Source of the DNA: Acidobacteriota bacterium
GTDB taxonomy: Bacteria > Acidobacteriota > Vicinamibacteria > Vicinamibacterales > Vicinamibacteraceae
Direction of reading: 5' to 3'
Assembly: GCA_023418055.1 (NCBI GenBank)
Contig: JAEZDP010000226.1
Coordinates: 1 to 13,512 of the forward strand
DNA: 13,512 bases
Shown: in pieces, positions 1-9,443 of the stretch
Numbering within the stretch: position 1 is the first letter of the stretch
Layout: every line of letters starts with the position of its first letter
Position numbers and translations under genes: made by a program
The notes under the pieces: generated by a model
What the model was told of the DNA's origin: nothing
Databases searched by the model: none
The model's input: the letters and a program-made list of their open reading frames with translations, nothing else

Positions 1-585
1 GACATCTACCGGATGGCCGGCGTGTCGACCGACGACAGCGTCTTCTCGCCGCCGGGCAGTTCGCTGCGCAAGCGGCTGCCGTGGCTCTACGTCAACCTGT
101 GTACGGCGTTCATCGCCGTGGCGGTCGTCAAGTCGTTCGAGTCGACCATCGGCCAGGCGACGGCGCTGGCCGCGTTCATGCCCGTGGTCGCCGGCATGGG
201 CGGCAACGCCGGCACGCAGACGCTCACGGTCATCGTGCGCGGGATCTCGCTCGGGGAGTTGAACCTCGGCAACTCGCGGAAAGCGCTCCTCAAGGAAGCG
301 CTGGTCGGCCTGGGCAACGGGTTCGGCCTGGGCATCGTCGCGGCACTGGCGGCGTGGGGCGTGCAGGGTGATCCGTGGCTCGGCCTCATCCTCGGGCTGG
401 CGATGGTCATCAACATGTTCATCGCGGCCACCGCCGGTACCCTGGTGCCGCTCGGACTGCGCGCGATGAAGGTCGATCCCGCTCTGGCCTCCTCGGTCTT
501 CATCACGACGCTCACCGACGTGTTCGGCTTTCTCGCGTTCCTCGGGCTGGGCCGCGTGTTTCTCCAGTACCTCGGGAGAGGGTAG
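1..585 (+). CDS. mgtE: Magnesium transporter MgtE, C-terminal membrane part (5' end outside window)
   Basis: The reading frame is open from base 1, so this is the 3' part of a longer gene; the first ATG at 13 is internal. The visible 194 residues begin near the end of the cytosolic region and cover the membrane channel domain. MgtE is a homodimeric, Mg2+-selective inner-membrane channel gated by its cytosolic N and CBS domains, which are missing here. Seen directly: the family signature GMGGNAGTQ followed by TVIVRG (bases about 193-242), several hydrophobic helices, and the last-helix motif FITTLTDVFGF. Its Asp (codon 517-519) matches the conserved selectivity Asp of the pore. The ending, with a short basic tail after the last helix, is normal. 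The next gene, recO, starts 35 bp later with its own promoter-like element, so co-transcription is not required. Family assignment is secure; ion preference is from family knowledge. Confidence 0.93.
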   Translation, partial: DIYRMAGVSTDDSVFSPPGSSLRKRLPWLYVNLCTAFIAVAVVKSFESTIGQATALAAFMPVVAGMGGNAGTQTLTVIVRGISLGELNLGNSRKALLKEALVGLGNGFGLGIVAALAAWGVQGDPWLGLILGLAMVINMFIAATAGTLVPLGLRAMKVDPALASSVFITTLTDVFGFLAFLGLGRVFLQYLGRG

Positions 586-599
586 CCCGATCCCGAACC

Positions 600-608
600 T
601 GCTAGAAT
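600..608 (+). promoter_or_regulatory. Extended -10-like promoter element upstream of recO
   Basis: The sequence TGCTAGAAT fits the extended -10 pattern TGnTATAAT with one mismatch in the hexamer. No convincing -35 box lies 16-18 bp upstream, which is typical of extended -10 promoters. Transcription would start near 615, leaving a leader of only about 6 nt before the recO ATG at 621. It would drive recO-glyQ-glyS and possibly ppdK. This is inference from sequence pattern only. Confidence 0.45.
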
Positions 609-620
609 CTCCGAGGCCGA

Positions 621-1361
621 ATGCCGCTTCACACTGGCGATGCGCTCGTGTTGCGGACGTACACGCTCGGCGAGACCGATTGCATCGTCGTGATGCTGAC
701 GCGTGATCGGGGGAAGAAGCGGGGCGTGGCCAGGGGCGCGCGCCGGTCGCGGAAACGGTTTGCGGGCGCGCTCGAACCCCTGACGCGGGTGCAGGTGGGG
801 TACGTCGAGCGGGAGCAGCGCGATCTGGTGCAATTGAACTTTGCGGAACCGGTGCGGTCGCCGCTCTCCGCGCCGGGGGACGCCTGCACGTACGCGAGCT
901 ACTTTGCCGAGTTGCTCGACGAGTGGGCGTCGGAGAACGACCCGCAGGAACGGCTCTTCCGGCTTGGCGTGGCGGTGCTGGAGGCGTTGACCTCCGGGGC
1001 CGATGCGGTGGTGGTCGCCAGGTACTTCGAGTACTGGTTGTTGCGCCTGGAAGGGGTGTACCCCTCGGTGCTGGCCTGTCCGCGCTGTGGCGCGGGGTTC
1101 GGAGCCGGGGCCGTGCTGGAAGGCCGGTCGCACTGGTACGTGTGCCGGGCCTGTGGGACGGGCAGCGGCAGCGTGCGGATGTCGCCCGCGGCCCTCTCGT
1201 TCCTGGCGGCGCTCGGTGGGCGGGCGCCGGGTAATCTCGGCGACCTCACTCCGGGTCCCGGCGCGCTGGCCGAATTGCAGGCCGCGCATCGGTTGTTGCT
1301 GGTGTGGCACCTGGATCGCGAGCCCCGATCGGCACGCGTGCTTCGTGAAATGAATCCGTGA
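621..1361 (+). CDS. recO: DNA repair protein RecO
   Basis: 246 residues, the normal size for RecO, the RecFOR-pathway mediator that binds SSB-coated single-stranded DNA, loads RecA with RecR and anneals complementary strands. The N-terminal OB-fold region is recognisable from residue 3 (GDALVLRTYTLGETD, then a basic stretch KKRGVARGARRSRKRFAG). The C-terminal half is helical and carries a four-cysteine zinc-binding motif, CPRC at 153-156 and CRAC at 175-178. These Cys are present in many but not all RecO proteins. The ATG at 621 fits the family N-terminus; a weak GAGG lies 4 nt upstream of it. The stop codon overlaps the GTG start of glyQ (shared bases 1358-1361), so the two are probably translationally coupled. 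The pairing of recO with glyQS appears positional rather than functional. Confidence 0.93.
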   Translation: MPLHTGDALVLRTYTLGETDCIVVMLTRDRGKKRGVARGARRSRKRFAGALEPLTRVQVGYVEREQRDLVQLNFAEPVRSPLSAPGDACTYASYFAELLDEWASENDPQERLFRLGVAVLEALTSGADAVVVARYFEYWLLRLEGVYPSVLACPRCGAGFGAGAVLEGRSHWYVCRACGTGSGSVRMSPAALSFLAALGGRAPGNLGDLTPGPGALAELQAAHRLLLVWHLDREPRSARVLREMNP

Positions 1362-2239
1362 CCTTTCAGGATCTGATCTTCAAACTCTCGCAATACTGGG
1401 CCGCGCAGGGGTGTCTCCTGCAGCAACCCCTCGACGTCGAAGTGGGTGCCGGCACCATGCATCCGGAGACGTTCCTGCGGGTGCTCGGCCCCTCGCACTG
1501 GAACGTGGCCTACGTGCAGCCGTCCCGGCGGCCGGCCGACGGGCGCTTCGGCGACAACCCCAATCGTCTCTTCAAGCACCATCAGTTCCAGGTGATCCTG
1601 AAACCCGCGCCCGACGAGGTGCAGTACCTCTACCTCCAGTCGCTCGAGGCCTGCGGCATCGACACGCGGGCGCACGACATCCGCTTCGAGGAAGACAACT
1701 GGGAGTCGCCGACCCTCGGCGCCTGGGGCATCGGATGGCAGGTGCTCTTCGACGGCCTCGAGATCACGCAGTTCACCTACTTCCAGCAGGCCGGCGGCGT
1801 GGAGTTGTCGCCGATTGCCGCCGAGCTCACCTACGGCCTCGAGCGCATCGCGATGGTGCTGCAGAAGGTGACGAGCGTCTACGACCTCGAGTGGGCCCCC
1901 GGCGTCTCGTACCGCGAGGTGCGGCACCGCGACGAAGTGGAGCAGTCCACTTACGCGTTCGGGCGCTTCGGCCTCGAGGGCGAGCAGTTCGCCGCGTTCA
2001 ATCGTGACCTGTTCGACCGGCACTACACGATGGCCCGGCAGCTCATCGACGATGGGCTGGTGCTGCCGGCGCTCGAGCAGTGCCTGAAGTGCTCACACCT
2101 GTTCAATACGCTCGACGCGAGTGGCGGCGTGGGCGTGACCGAACGGATGGCTTACATCCTGCGGGTTCGTCAGCTGGCCGTGGCCATTGCGCGCCTGTAT
2201 GTCGACCGCGCGCAACCCGCCCCCGTCACGGGCGCCTGA
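1358..2239 (+). CDS. glyQ: Glycyl-tRNA synthetase alpha subunit
   Basis: 293 residues (E. coli GlyQ is about 303). This is the catalytic class II core of the bacterial alpha2beta2 glycyl-tRNA synthetase, which makes glycyl-adenylate and charges tRNA-Gly in the cytoplasm together with GlyS. The protein is near-collinear with known GlyQ: TFQDLIFKLSQYWAAQGC at the N-terminus, AYVQPSRRPADGRFGDNPNR (VQPSRRP at 53-59), HDIRFEEDNWESPTLGAWG, FTYFQQ at 139-144, ELTYGLERIAM, DEVEQSTY, and VTERMAYILRVRQLA near the end. The start is GTG, and translation of the next codons gives the family N-terminus directly, so no other start is needed. It overlaps the recO stop and lies 31 bp before glyS. An organism with GlyQ/GlyS normally lacks the single-chain eukaryote-like GlyRS. 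Confidence 0.97.
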   Translation: MTFQDLIFKLSQYWAAQGCLLQQPLDVEVGAGTMHPETFLRVLGPSHWNVAYVQPSRRPADGRFGDNPNRLFKHHQFQVILKPAPDEVQYLYLQSLEACGIDTRAHDIRFEEDNWESPTLGAWGIGWQVLFDGLEITQFTYFQQAGGVELSPIAAELTYGLERIAMVLQKVTSVYDLEWAPGVSYREVRHRDEVEQSTYAFGRFGLEGEQFAAFNRDLFDRHYTMARQLIDDGLVLPALEQCLKCSHLFNTLDASGGVGVTERMAYILRVRQLAVAIARLYVDRAQPAPVTGA

Positions 2240-2270
2240 GCCGACGCTCTCGAGAGGACACGCACAACGG

Positions 2271-4505
2271 ATGGATCGGGAACTTCTGCTGGAGATTGGC
2301 TGCGAGGAACTGCCGGCCGGCTGGCTGCCGCACTTGACCGAGCAGATCGGCCAGCGGCTGGCCGAACAACTCGCGGCGTTCCGTCTCTCGACCGACGGGC
2401 ACGTCGAGACGTTTGCCACGCCGCGGCGGCTCACGGCCCGCATCGCGAAGGTCGCCGAGCGGCAGACCGATCTCGAGGACCAGGTCAGCGGCCCGGCCGT
2501 CGCCGCCGCGTTCGGGCCCGACGGCACGCCGACGCCCGCGGCCATCGGCTTCGCCCGCAAGCACGGCGTGGAGGTCAGCGAGCTGACCCGCACCACCACG
2601 GCCAAGGGCGAATATCTCACCGCGATCCGCCGTGAGCGTGGCCGTGCCGCGGTGGACATCCTGCCCGACGTGCTCGGCGCCACGCTGCGGACCATGGTCT
2701 TCCCGAAGCAGATGCGCTGGGACGCCTGGCTGGACGATGGGAAGGGCGAGTTCACCTTCGGGCGCCCCGTGCGATGGCTGCTGTTCCTGTTCGGCGGACG
2801 GGTGGTGCCCTTCACCATCCGGCGGTCGGCCGATGCGCACAGCGCGGCGGTGAGCGACGTCCGCACCGGCGCGTTGACCTACGGGCACCGGTTCCTCGCG
2901 CTGAGTGGCCGGGCAGGGCGCTCGATCAAGGTGCGCAACTTCGGCGACTACCGTACCCGGCTCGGCGAACACTTCGTCATCCTCGACCACCAGGAACGTC
3001 ACGAGCGCGTCGTCCGCGAACTCGACGCGCATGCCCGGCGCATGGGCGGCCGCGTGGCGGCGCAGCCCGCCCTGATGCACGAGGTGGCCGACCTCGTGGA
3101 GTACCCGTCGGTCGTCGCCGGCGTCTTCCCGGCGGAGTTCCTCGACCTGCCCGACGAAGTGCTCACGACCACGATGATTCACCACCAGCACTACTTTCCG
3201 GTGGTGGATGCCGAGCAGCGGCTGCTGCCGGCGTTCCTGGCCGTCACCAACATCGAAGTGGAGCAGCCGCAGCGCATCGCCATCAACTCGGAGCGCGTCC
3301 TGACGGCGCGGCTGCGCGATGCGCGGTTCTTCTGGGACGCCGATCGACGCGCGACGCTCGACAGCCGACTGGACCGCCTCGACTCGCTGCTGTTCCACAA
3401 GGCCCTCGGCAGCTACCGCGCCCGCGCCGATCGGCTGGCCCATCTCGCCGGCTGGCTGGCGGGCGAACTCGGGCGTCCTGCGGATGCCGACGCCGCGCGG
3501 ACGGCCGGGCGTCTCGCCAAGGCCGACCTGACGACCGACATGGTGCGCGAGTTCACCGAGTTGCAGGGCGTGATGGGCGGCGTGTACGCCAGGGCCGACG
3601 GACAACCGGCGCCCGTCTGGACCGCCATCTATCACCACTATCAGCCGGTGGGCGTCGAGCCGCAGGCTGGGCCGACGCGTGAGCAGTTGGGCGAGGCGGC
3701 GCCCGTGTGGGCCGCGCTGTCGGTCGCCGACAAGATCGACGCCGTGGTCGGGCTGTTCCTCGCCGGCGAGCTGCCCACCGGCACCCGCGACCCGTACGCG
3801 TTGCGCCGCCAGTCGCAGGGCCTCGTGAAGGTGCTGGTGGACCTGCCGGAGACGACCGGGCTGACGGCGTGGGTCGACCTCGGTCGGCTCGTGGACGAGG
3901 CGCTGGCGCAGTACGCTGCGCAGCCGGCCACGGCGGCACTCGCCATGACCGCCGATGTGCGCGCGTCGCTCGAGGGGTTTCTCATCGAGCGGCTCCGCTT
4001 CCTGTTCGAGCGCCGCGGCTTTGCCGCCGACGAGATCGCCGCCGTGCTGCCCGAGGCCACGACGCTCGCGGGGCTGGCGCCGCTCGGCGTCCGCCGGCGC
4101 ATCGAGGCGCTCAAGGCCGTGCGCGCCACCCCCGACTTTGCGCCGCTGGCGGCCCTCTTCAAGCGGGCGACCAACATCGTGAAGGACGTCCCGCGGGCCA
4201 CGGCGAGCAGTTATGATGTGGCGGCGCTCTCGACGGTGTTGACCGAGCCGGCCGAGCAGGCGCTGGCGGCCGCGCTCGACACGCGGCGCGCCGTCATTGC
4301 CGAGGCCGCGGCCGCAGGCGAGTTCCGCACGGCCCTCGGAGAGATCGCGGCCCTGCGCCCGGCCGTCGACCAGTTCTTCACCGACGTCTTCGTGATGGTG
4401 GACGATGCCGGCCTGCGGCAGGCGCGCCTCACGCTGCTGGCTGCGTTGCGAGACACGGTGCTCGACATCGCCGACCTTTCACAGATCGCGGGAGCGCAGG
4501 CCTAG
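2271..4505 (+). CDS. glyS: Glycyl-tRNA synthetase beta subunit
   Basis: 744 residues, somewhat longer than the roughly 690 of E. coli GlyS. The beta subunit recognises and binds tRNA-Gly and is needed for charging by the alpha2beta2 enzyme. The ATG at 2271 gives the family start MDRELLLEIGCEELPAGWLP. A GAGAGG stretch at 2252-2257 is a plausible, slightly distant ribosome binding site. An in-frame ATG at 2187 lies inside glyQ and would add 28 non-family residues, so I rejected it. Along the protein: TFATPRRLTARI, an FGRPVRWLLFL segment, TTMIHHQHYFPV around 300-311 (family form is closer to TTMKxxQKYFPV), RLRDARFFWDADRR, ADKIDAVVGLFLAGELPTGTRDPYALRR (DPYALRR at 507-513), and a C-terminal anticodon-binding-like region ending VMVDDAGLRQARLTLLAALR. 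The gene is intact. It is followed by ppdK after 47 bp with no terminator visible between them. Confidence 0.96.
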   Translation: MDRELLLEIGCEELPAGWLPHLTEQIGQRLAEQLAAFRLSTDGHVETFATPRRLTARIAKVAERQTDLEDQVSGPAVAAAFGPDGTPTPAAIGFARKHGVEVSELTRTTTAKGEYLTAIRRERGRAAVDILPDVLGATLRTMVFPKQMRWDAWLDDGKGEFTFGRPVRWLLFLFGGRVVPFTIRRSADAHSAAVSDVRTGALTYGHRFLALSGRAGRSIKVRNFGDYRTRLGEHFVILDHQERHERVVRELDAHARRMGGRVAAQPALMHEVADLVEYPSVVAGVFPAEFLDLPDEVLTTTMIHHQHYFPVVDAEQRLLPAFLAVTNIEVEQPQRIAINSERVLTARLRDARFFWDADRRATLDSRLDRLDSLLFHKALGSYRARADRLAHLAGWLAGELGRPADADAARTAGRLAKADLTTDMVREFTELQGVMGGVYARADGQPAPVWTAIYHHYQPVGVEPQAGPTREQLGEAAPVWAALSVADKIDAVVGLFLAGELPTGTRDPYALRRQSQGLVKVLVDLPETTGLTAWVDLGRLVDEALAQYAAQPATAALAMTADVRASLEGFLIERLRFLFERRGFAADEIAAVLPEATTLAGLAPLGVRRRIEALKAVRATPDFAPLAALFKRATNIVKDVPRATASSYDVAALSTVLTEPAEQALAAALDTRRAVIAEAAAAGEFRTALGEIAALRPAVDQFFTDVFVMVDDAGLRQARLTLLAALRDTVLDIADLSQIAGAQA

Positions 4506-4536
4506 CGTCCCGTCCGTACCACCACCACTGCCTCAC

Positions 4537-4541
4537 AGGAG
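4537..4541 (+). promoter_or_regulatory. Shine-Dalgarno AGGAG that fixes the ppdK start
   Basis: AGGAG lies 11 nt upstream of the ATG at 4553. No ATG or GTG is in frame close to the usual PPDK N-terminus (EKYVYGWG). The site therefore supports the long start and hence the unusual basic N-terminal extension. Confidence 0.6.
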
Positions 4542-4552
4542 TCACCACGTTC

Positions 4553-7456
<2,904 letters not shown>

Positions 7457-7481
7457 CCGGCGCCCGCGCGCCCGGTCAGGT

Positions 7482-7522
7482 CAAGGGGGACGCCATGTGC
7501 ACGCGCACACGGCGTCCCCTTG
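7482..7522 (+). terminator. Long hairpin downstream of ppdK, probable terminator
   Basis: The left arm CAAGGGGGACGCC (7482-7494) pairs with GGCGTCCCCTTG (7511-7522), leaving one bulged G. After an A.C mismatch and one further pair, an inner stem GTGC/GCAC (7497-7500 with 7505-7508) closes on a four-base loop ACGC. The structure starts 25 bp after the ppdK stop. There is no T-run directly after it, so it may stop RNA polymerase poorly alone, or may protect the 3' end of the message. The near-perfect symmetry means it could act on transcripts from either side of this convergent junction. Confidence 0.6.
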
Positions 7523-7551
7523 CTGTATCTATGACGCGAGCGGCCTCCTCC

Positions 7552-7673
7552 CGTCCTCCGTCGTTCCTTCGTTCCTTCGTTCCTTCGTTCCTTCCCTCCT
7601 TCGTTCCTTCCCTCCTTCGTTCCTTCCCTCCTTCGCTCCTTTCCTCCTTCGCTCCTTTCTTCCTTCGTTCCTT
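7552..7673. repeat. 8-bp-periodic polypyrimidine/polypurine tandem array between ppdK and the SDR gene
   Basis: From 7562 to 7673 the sequence runs as fourteen consecutive 8-base units without loss of phase. Most are CGTTCCTT (three at 7562-7585, one ending the array at 7666). The middle is organised in five 16-base double units (7586, 7602, 7618, 7634, 7650): the first three are identical, CGTTCCTTCCCTCCTT, and the next two are variants. A separate unit CGTCCTCC sits at 7552-7559, two bases out of phase. Apart from one G per unit at most, the plus strand is all pyrimidine. The last base of the array (7673) is also the last base of the SDR stop codon on the other strand. The array encodes no plausible protein. 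The same kind of unit recurs inside mutL. Confidence 0.92.
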
Positions 7674-8419
7674 CAATAACTGGCTCGCCCTCCGGAGATG
7701 TCGAAGACAGCGCCGGTCGAGAACGAGTTCTCGGCCGAGGCCAGCCAGGTGACGAGCGACGCGATCTCGCCGACCGTCACGAACCGGCCCCGCGGGATCC
7801 GGCTGCGCATGTAGGCGATATGTTCAGGGGTCATCTGCTCGAGGATCCGCGTCTCGGCGGCTGCCGGGGTCACCGCGTTGACGGCGATGTCGTAGCCGGC
7901 CAGTTCCTTGCCGAGCGACTTGGTCAGGGCGATGACGCCGGCCTTCGACGCGCTGTACGCCGAGGCGTTCGGGTTGCCCTCCTTGCCGGCGATCGAGGCC
8001 ATGGTCACGATGCGGCCGTACTGCTGCGCGATCATGGTCGGCACGACCGCGCGACAGCACAGGAACGCCCCCGTGAGGTTGATGTCGAGGATCTGTCGCC
8101 ATGCGTCCACGGGATAGTGCCAGGTCTCGTGGTTCGGGCCGGCGATGCCGGCGTTGACCACCAGCACGTCGATGCGGCCCGCGTGGGCGATCGTCGCCGC
8201 GACGGCAGCCTCGACCGAGGCCGGCGCGGTCACGTCCACGCCCACGGCCGTCGCCTGGCCCCCGAGGCTCACCGCGGTGGCGTCGGCCGCCTCGTGGTCG
8301 ACGTCCCAGATCGAGACGGAGGCGCCGGAGTCCAGCAGGCGCTCGGCGACCGCGCGTCCGATGCCCCTGGCGCCGCCGGTCACGACGGCATGTCGGTGTG
8401 TCAGGTCGTACTGGTGCAT
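7673..8419 (-). CDS. SDR-family NAD(P)-dependent dehydrogenase/reductase
   Basis: 248 residues, a classical short-chain dehydrogenase with a complete Rossmann fold and active site. Seen: cofactor motif TGGARGIG at 14-21, Asp39 at the end of the second strand (favours NAD over NADP), Asp62, NAG at 89-91, and the catalytic set Asn114, Ser142, Tyr155 and Lys159 (YSASK). The segment GKEGNPNASAYSASKAG and the GPNHETW stretch after NAG resemble sugar-acid or polyol SDRs such as 2-keto-3-deoxy-L-rhamnonate/fuconate dehydrogenases more than housekeeping FabG. I recall this resemblance rather than having computed it, and the substrate is not assignable. The ATG at 8419 gives the normal N-terminus. No good Shine-Dalgarno is present; a GATAAT hexamer ends 5 nt before the ATG. 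The gene is divergent from corA (51 bp) and convergent with ppdK; neither neighbour suggests a pathway. Confidence 0.9.
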   Translation of the reverse strand: MHQYDLTHRHAVVTGGARGIGRAVAERLLDSGASVSIWDVDHEAADATAVSLGGQATAVGVDVTAPASVEAAVAATIAHAGRIDVLVVNAGIAGPNHETWHYPVDAWRQILDINLTGAFLCCRAVVPTMIAQQYGRIVTMASIAGKEGNPNASAYSASKAGVIALTKSLGKELAGYDIAVNAVTPAAAETRILEQMTPEHIAYMRSRIPRGRFVTVGEIASLVTWLASAENSFSTGAVFDISGGRASY

Positions 8420-8424
8420 GCGCC

Positions 8425-8430
8425 ATTATC
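8425..8430 (-). promoter_or_regulatory. -10-like hexamer GATAAT immediately before the SDR start
   Basis: On the minus strand GATAAT (5 of 6 to TATAAT, with the key A and final T kept) is followed by 5 nt and then the ATG. A transcript from it would begin at or within a base or two of the start codon, that is, leaderless. No matching -35 box is visible at about 17 bp. Inference from pattern only. Confidence 0.35.
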
Positions 8431-8450
8431 CGCGGAGCGCCGGGGGCGCG

Positions 8451-8459
8451 TGGCATGAT
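8451..8459 (+). promoter_or_regulatory. Possible extended -10 element for corA
   Basis: TGGCATGAT has the TGn extension and four of six hexamer matches, 11 nt before the corA ATG. It would give a leader of only about 5 nt. The placement mirrors the element before recO. Weak match, no -35. Confidence 0.25.
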
Positions 8460-8470
8460 GGTCGGCGGCC

Positions 8471-9442
8471 ATGGTGACCATCCACGTGCAACGCAACGGT
8501 CAGGACACGGAGCGGGCCGAGGTCTTCGACCCGGCGTGGCTGGCGCCGGAGGCCGGCGTCACGGTGTGGGTGGACCTGTCGGCGCCGTCGCCCGACGAGG
8601 GGCGCATGCTCGTGGACGTCTTCGGCTTCCACGACCTGGCGGTCGAAGACGCGCTCGAGGAGATCCACTTTCCGAAGGTGGACGACTATGGCGCCTACCT
8701 GCACGTGATTCTGCACGGCATCGACGCGCGGGCGCAGGCGTCCGCCGGCTTCTCGACCCACGACATCGACTTCTTCCTGGCCTCGCGGTACCTCGTCACG
8801 GTTCATGACGGCCGTTCGCGGTCGATCGAGCACGTGCAGCAGCTCTGCCTGCGAAGTGCGCGCCTGCTCGGTGAAGGGCCCGTGGCCCTCATGCACCGGA
8901 TCGTGGATGCCATGGTCGACAACTACACGCCGGAGGTCGAGGCGCTGGAAGACCGCCTCGAGCACCTCGAGGAGGAGGTGTTTGCGACGGCCGACCAGCA
9001 GATCGTGCGCGACGTGCTCAGCCTCAAACGGGACATCGGCCGGCTGCGCCGTGTCATCACGCCGCAGCGCGACGTCGTCTCGCGGCTGGCGCGGCGCGAG
9101 TACGACCTCGTCACCGAAGGGCTGGCCTACCGGTTCCGCGACGTGTACGACCACCTGGTGCGGATTGCCGAGGAGGCGGCCATCATGCACGACCGCGTCA
9201 CCACGGTGCTCGACGCGCACCTCTCGTTCGTCTCGAACCGCATGAACGAGGTCATGAAGGTGCTGACGATCTTCGCCACGGTCTTCGGGCCGCTGACCGT
9301 CCTGACGGGGCTGTACGGGATGAACGTCCCGTTGCCGGCGTTGCCCGGCGGCGAGCACGCGCAGTTCTGGTTCATCATCGCCGTCATGCTGGGCTCGACC
9401 GGGGGGATGTTGTGGTATTTCCGCCGCCGAGGATGGCTCTGA
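8471..9442 (+). CDS. corA: CorA-family magnesium/cobalt transporter
   Basis: 323 residues, the normal length for CorA, a homopentameric inner-membrane channel for Mg2+ (also Co2+/Ni2+) gated by cytosolic Mg2+ binding. Seen: an N-terminal cytosolic alpha/beta domain (VWVDLSAPSPDEG, FGFHDLAVEDALEEIHFPKVDDY), a long helical stalk rich in Glu/Arg (about 150-255, including LEDRLEHLEEEVF), then two membrane helices near the end. The first (about 262-282) ends with the signature YGMN, with GMN at 283-285. The second (about 295-316) is followed by the positive tail RRRGWL typical of the family. The GMN motif defines the selectivity filter. ATG 8471 is chosen because the following residues fit the family; GTG 8474 is the next codon. 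mutL starts one base after the stop, so the two are probably co-transcribed. A ZntB-like or efflux role cannot be excluded by sequence alone. Confidence 0.93.
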   Translation: MVTIHVQRNGQDTERAEVFDPAWLAPEAGVTVWVDLSAPSPDEGRMLVDVFGFHDLAVEDALEEIHFPKVDDYGAYLHVILHGIDARAQASAGFSTHDIDFFLASRYLVTVHDGRSRSIEHVQQLCLRSARLLGEGPVALMHRIVDAMVDNYTPEVEALEDRLEHLEEEVFATADQQIVRDVLSLKRDIGRLRRVITPQRDVVSRLARREYDLVTEGLAYRFRDVYDHLVRIAEEAAIMHDRVTTVLDAHLSFVSNRMNEVMKVLTIFATVFGPLTVLTGLYGMNVPLPALPGGEHAQFWFIIAVMLGSTGGMLWYFRRRGWL

Positions 9443-9443
9443 G

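Noticed and set aside
2187..2270. Upstream ATG extending glyS by 28 residues
   Set aside because: It lies inside the glyQ coding region and the added residues do not match GlyS; ATG 2271 gives the family N-terminus.
2226..3638. Minus-strand open frame of 470 codons opposite glyS
   Set aside because: Same reason: a shadow of the GlyS codons, no domain, and it covers the conserved glyS core.
4506..4552. Separate ppdK promoter in the glyS-ppdK gap
   Set aside because: No -10-like hexamer at a sensible position; only the AGGAG ribosome binding site is visible.
7562..7673. CRISPR array
   Set aside because: Units are 8 or 16 bases in direct contact with no unique spacers, and no cas genes are nearby.
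7476..7676. Lys/Glu/Arg-rich open frame on the minus strand through the octamer array
   Set aside because: The peptide is only the translation of the 8-bp repeat (24-nt period). There is no ribosome binding site or non-repeat domain, so it is not a gene.
7673..8419. Naming the SDR as fabG
   Set aside because: The active site is shared across classical SDRs. Asp39 points to NAD rather than the NADPH of FabG, and no fatty-acid genes are near.
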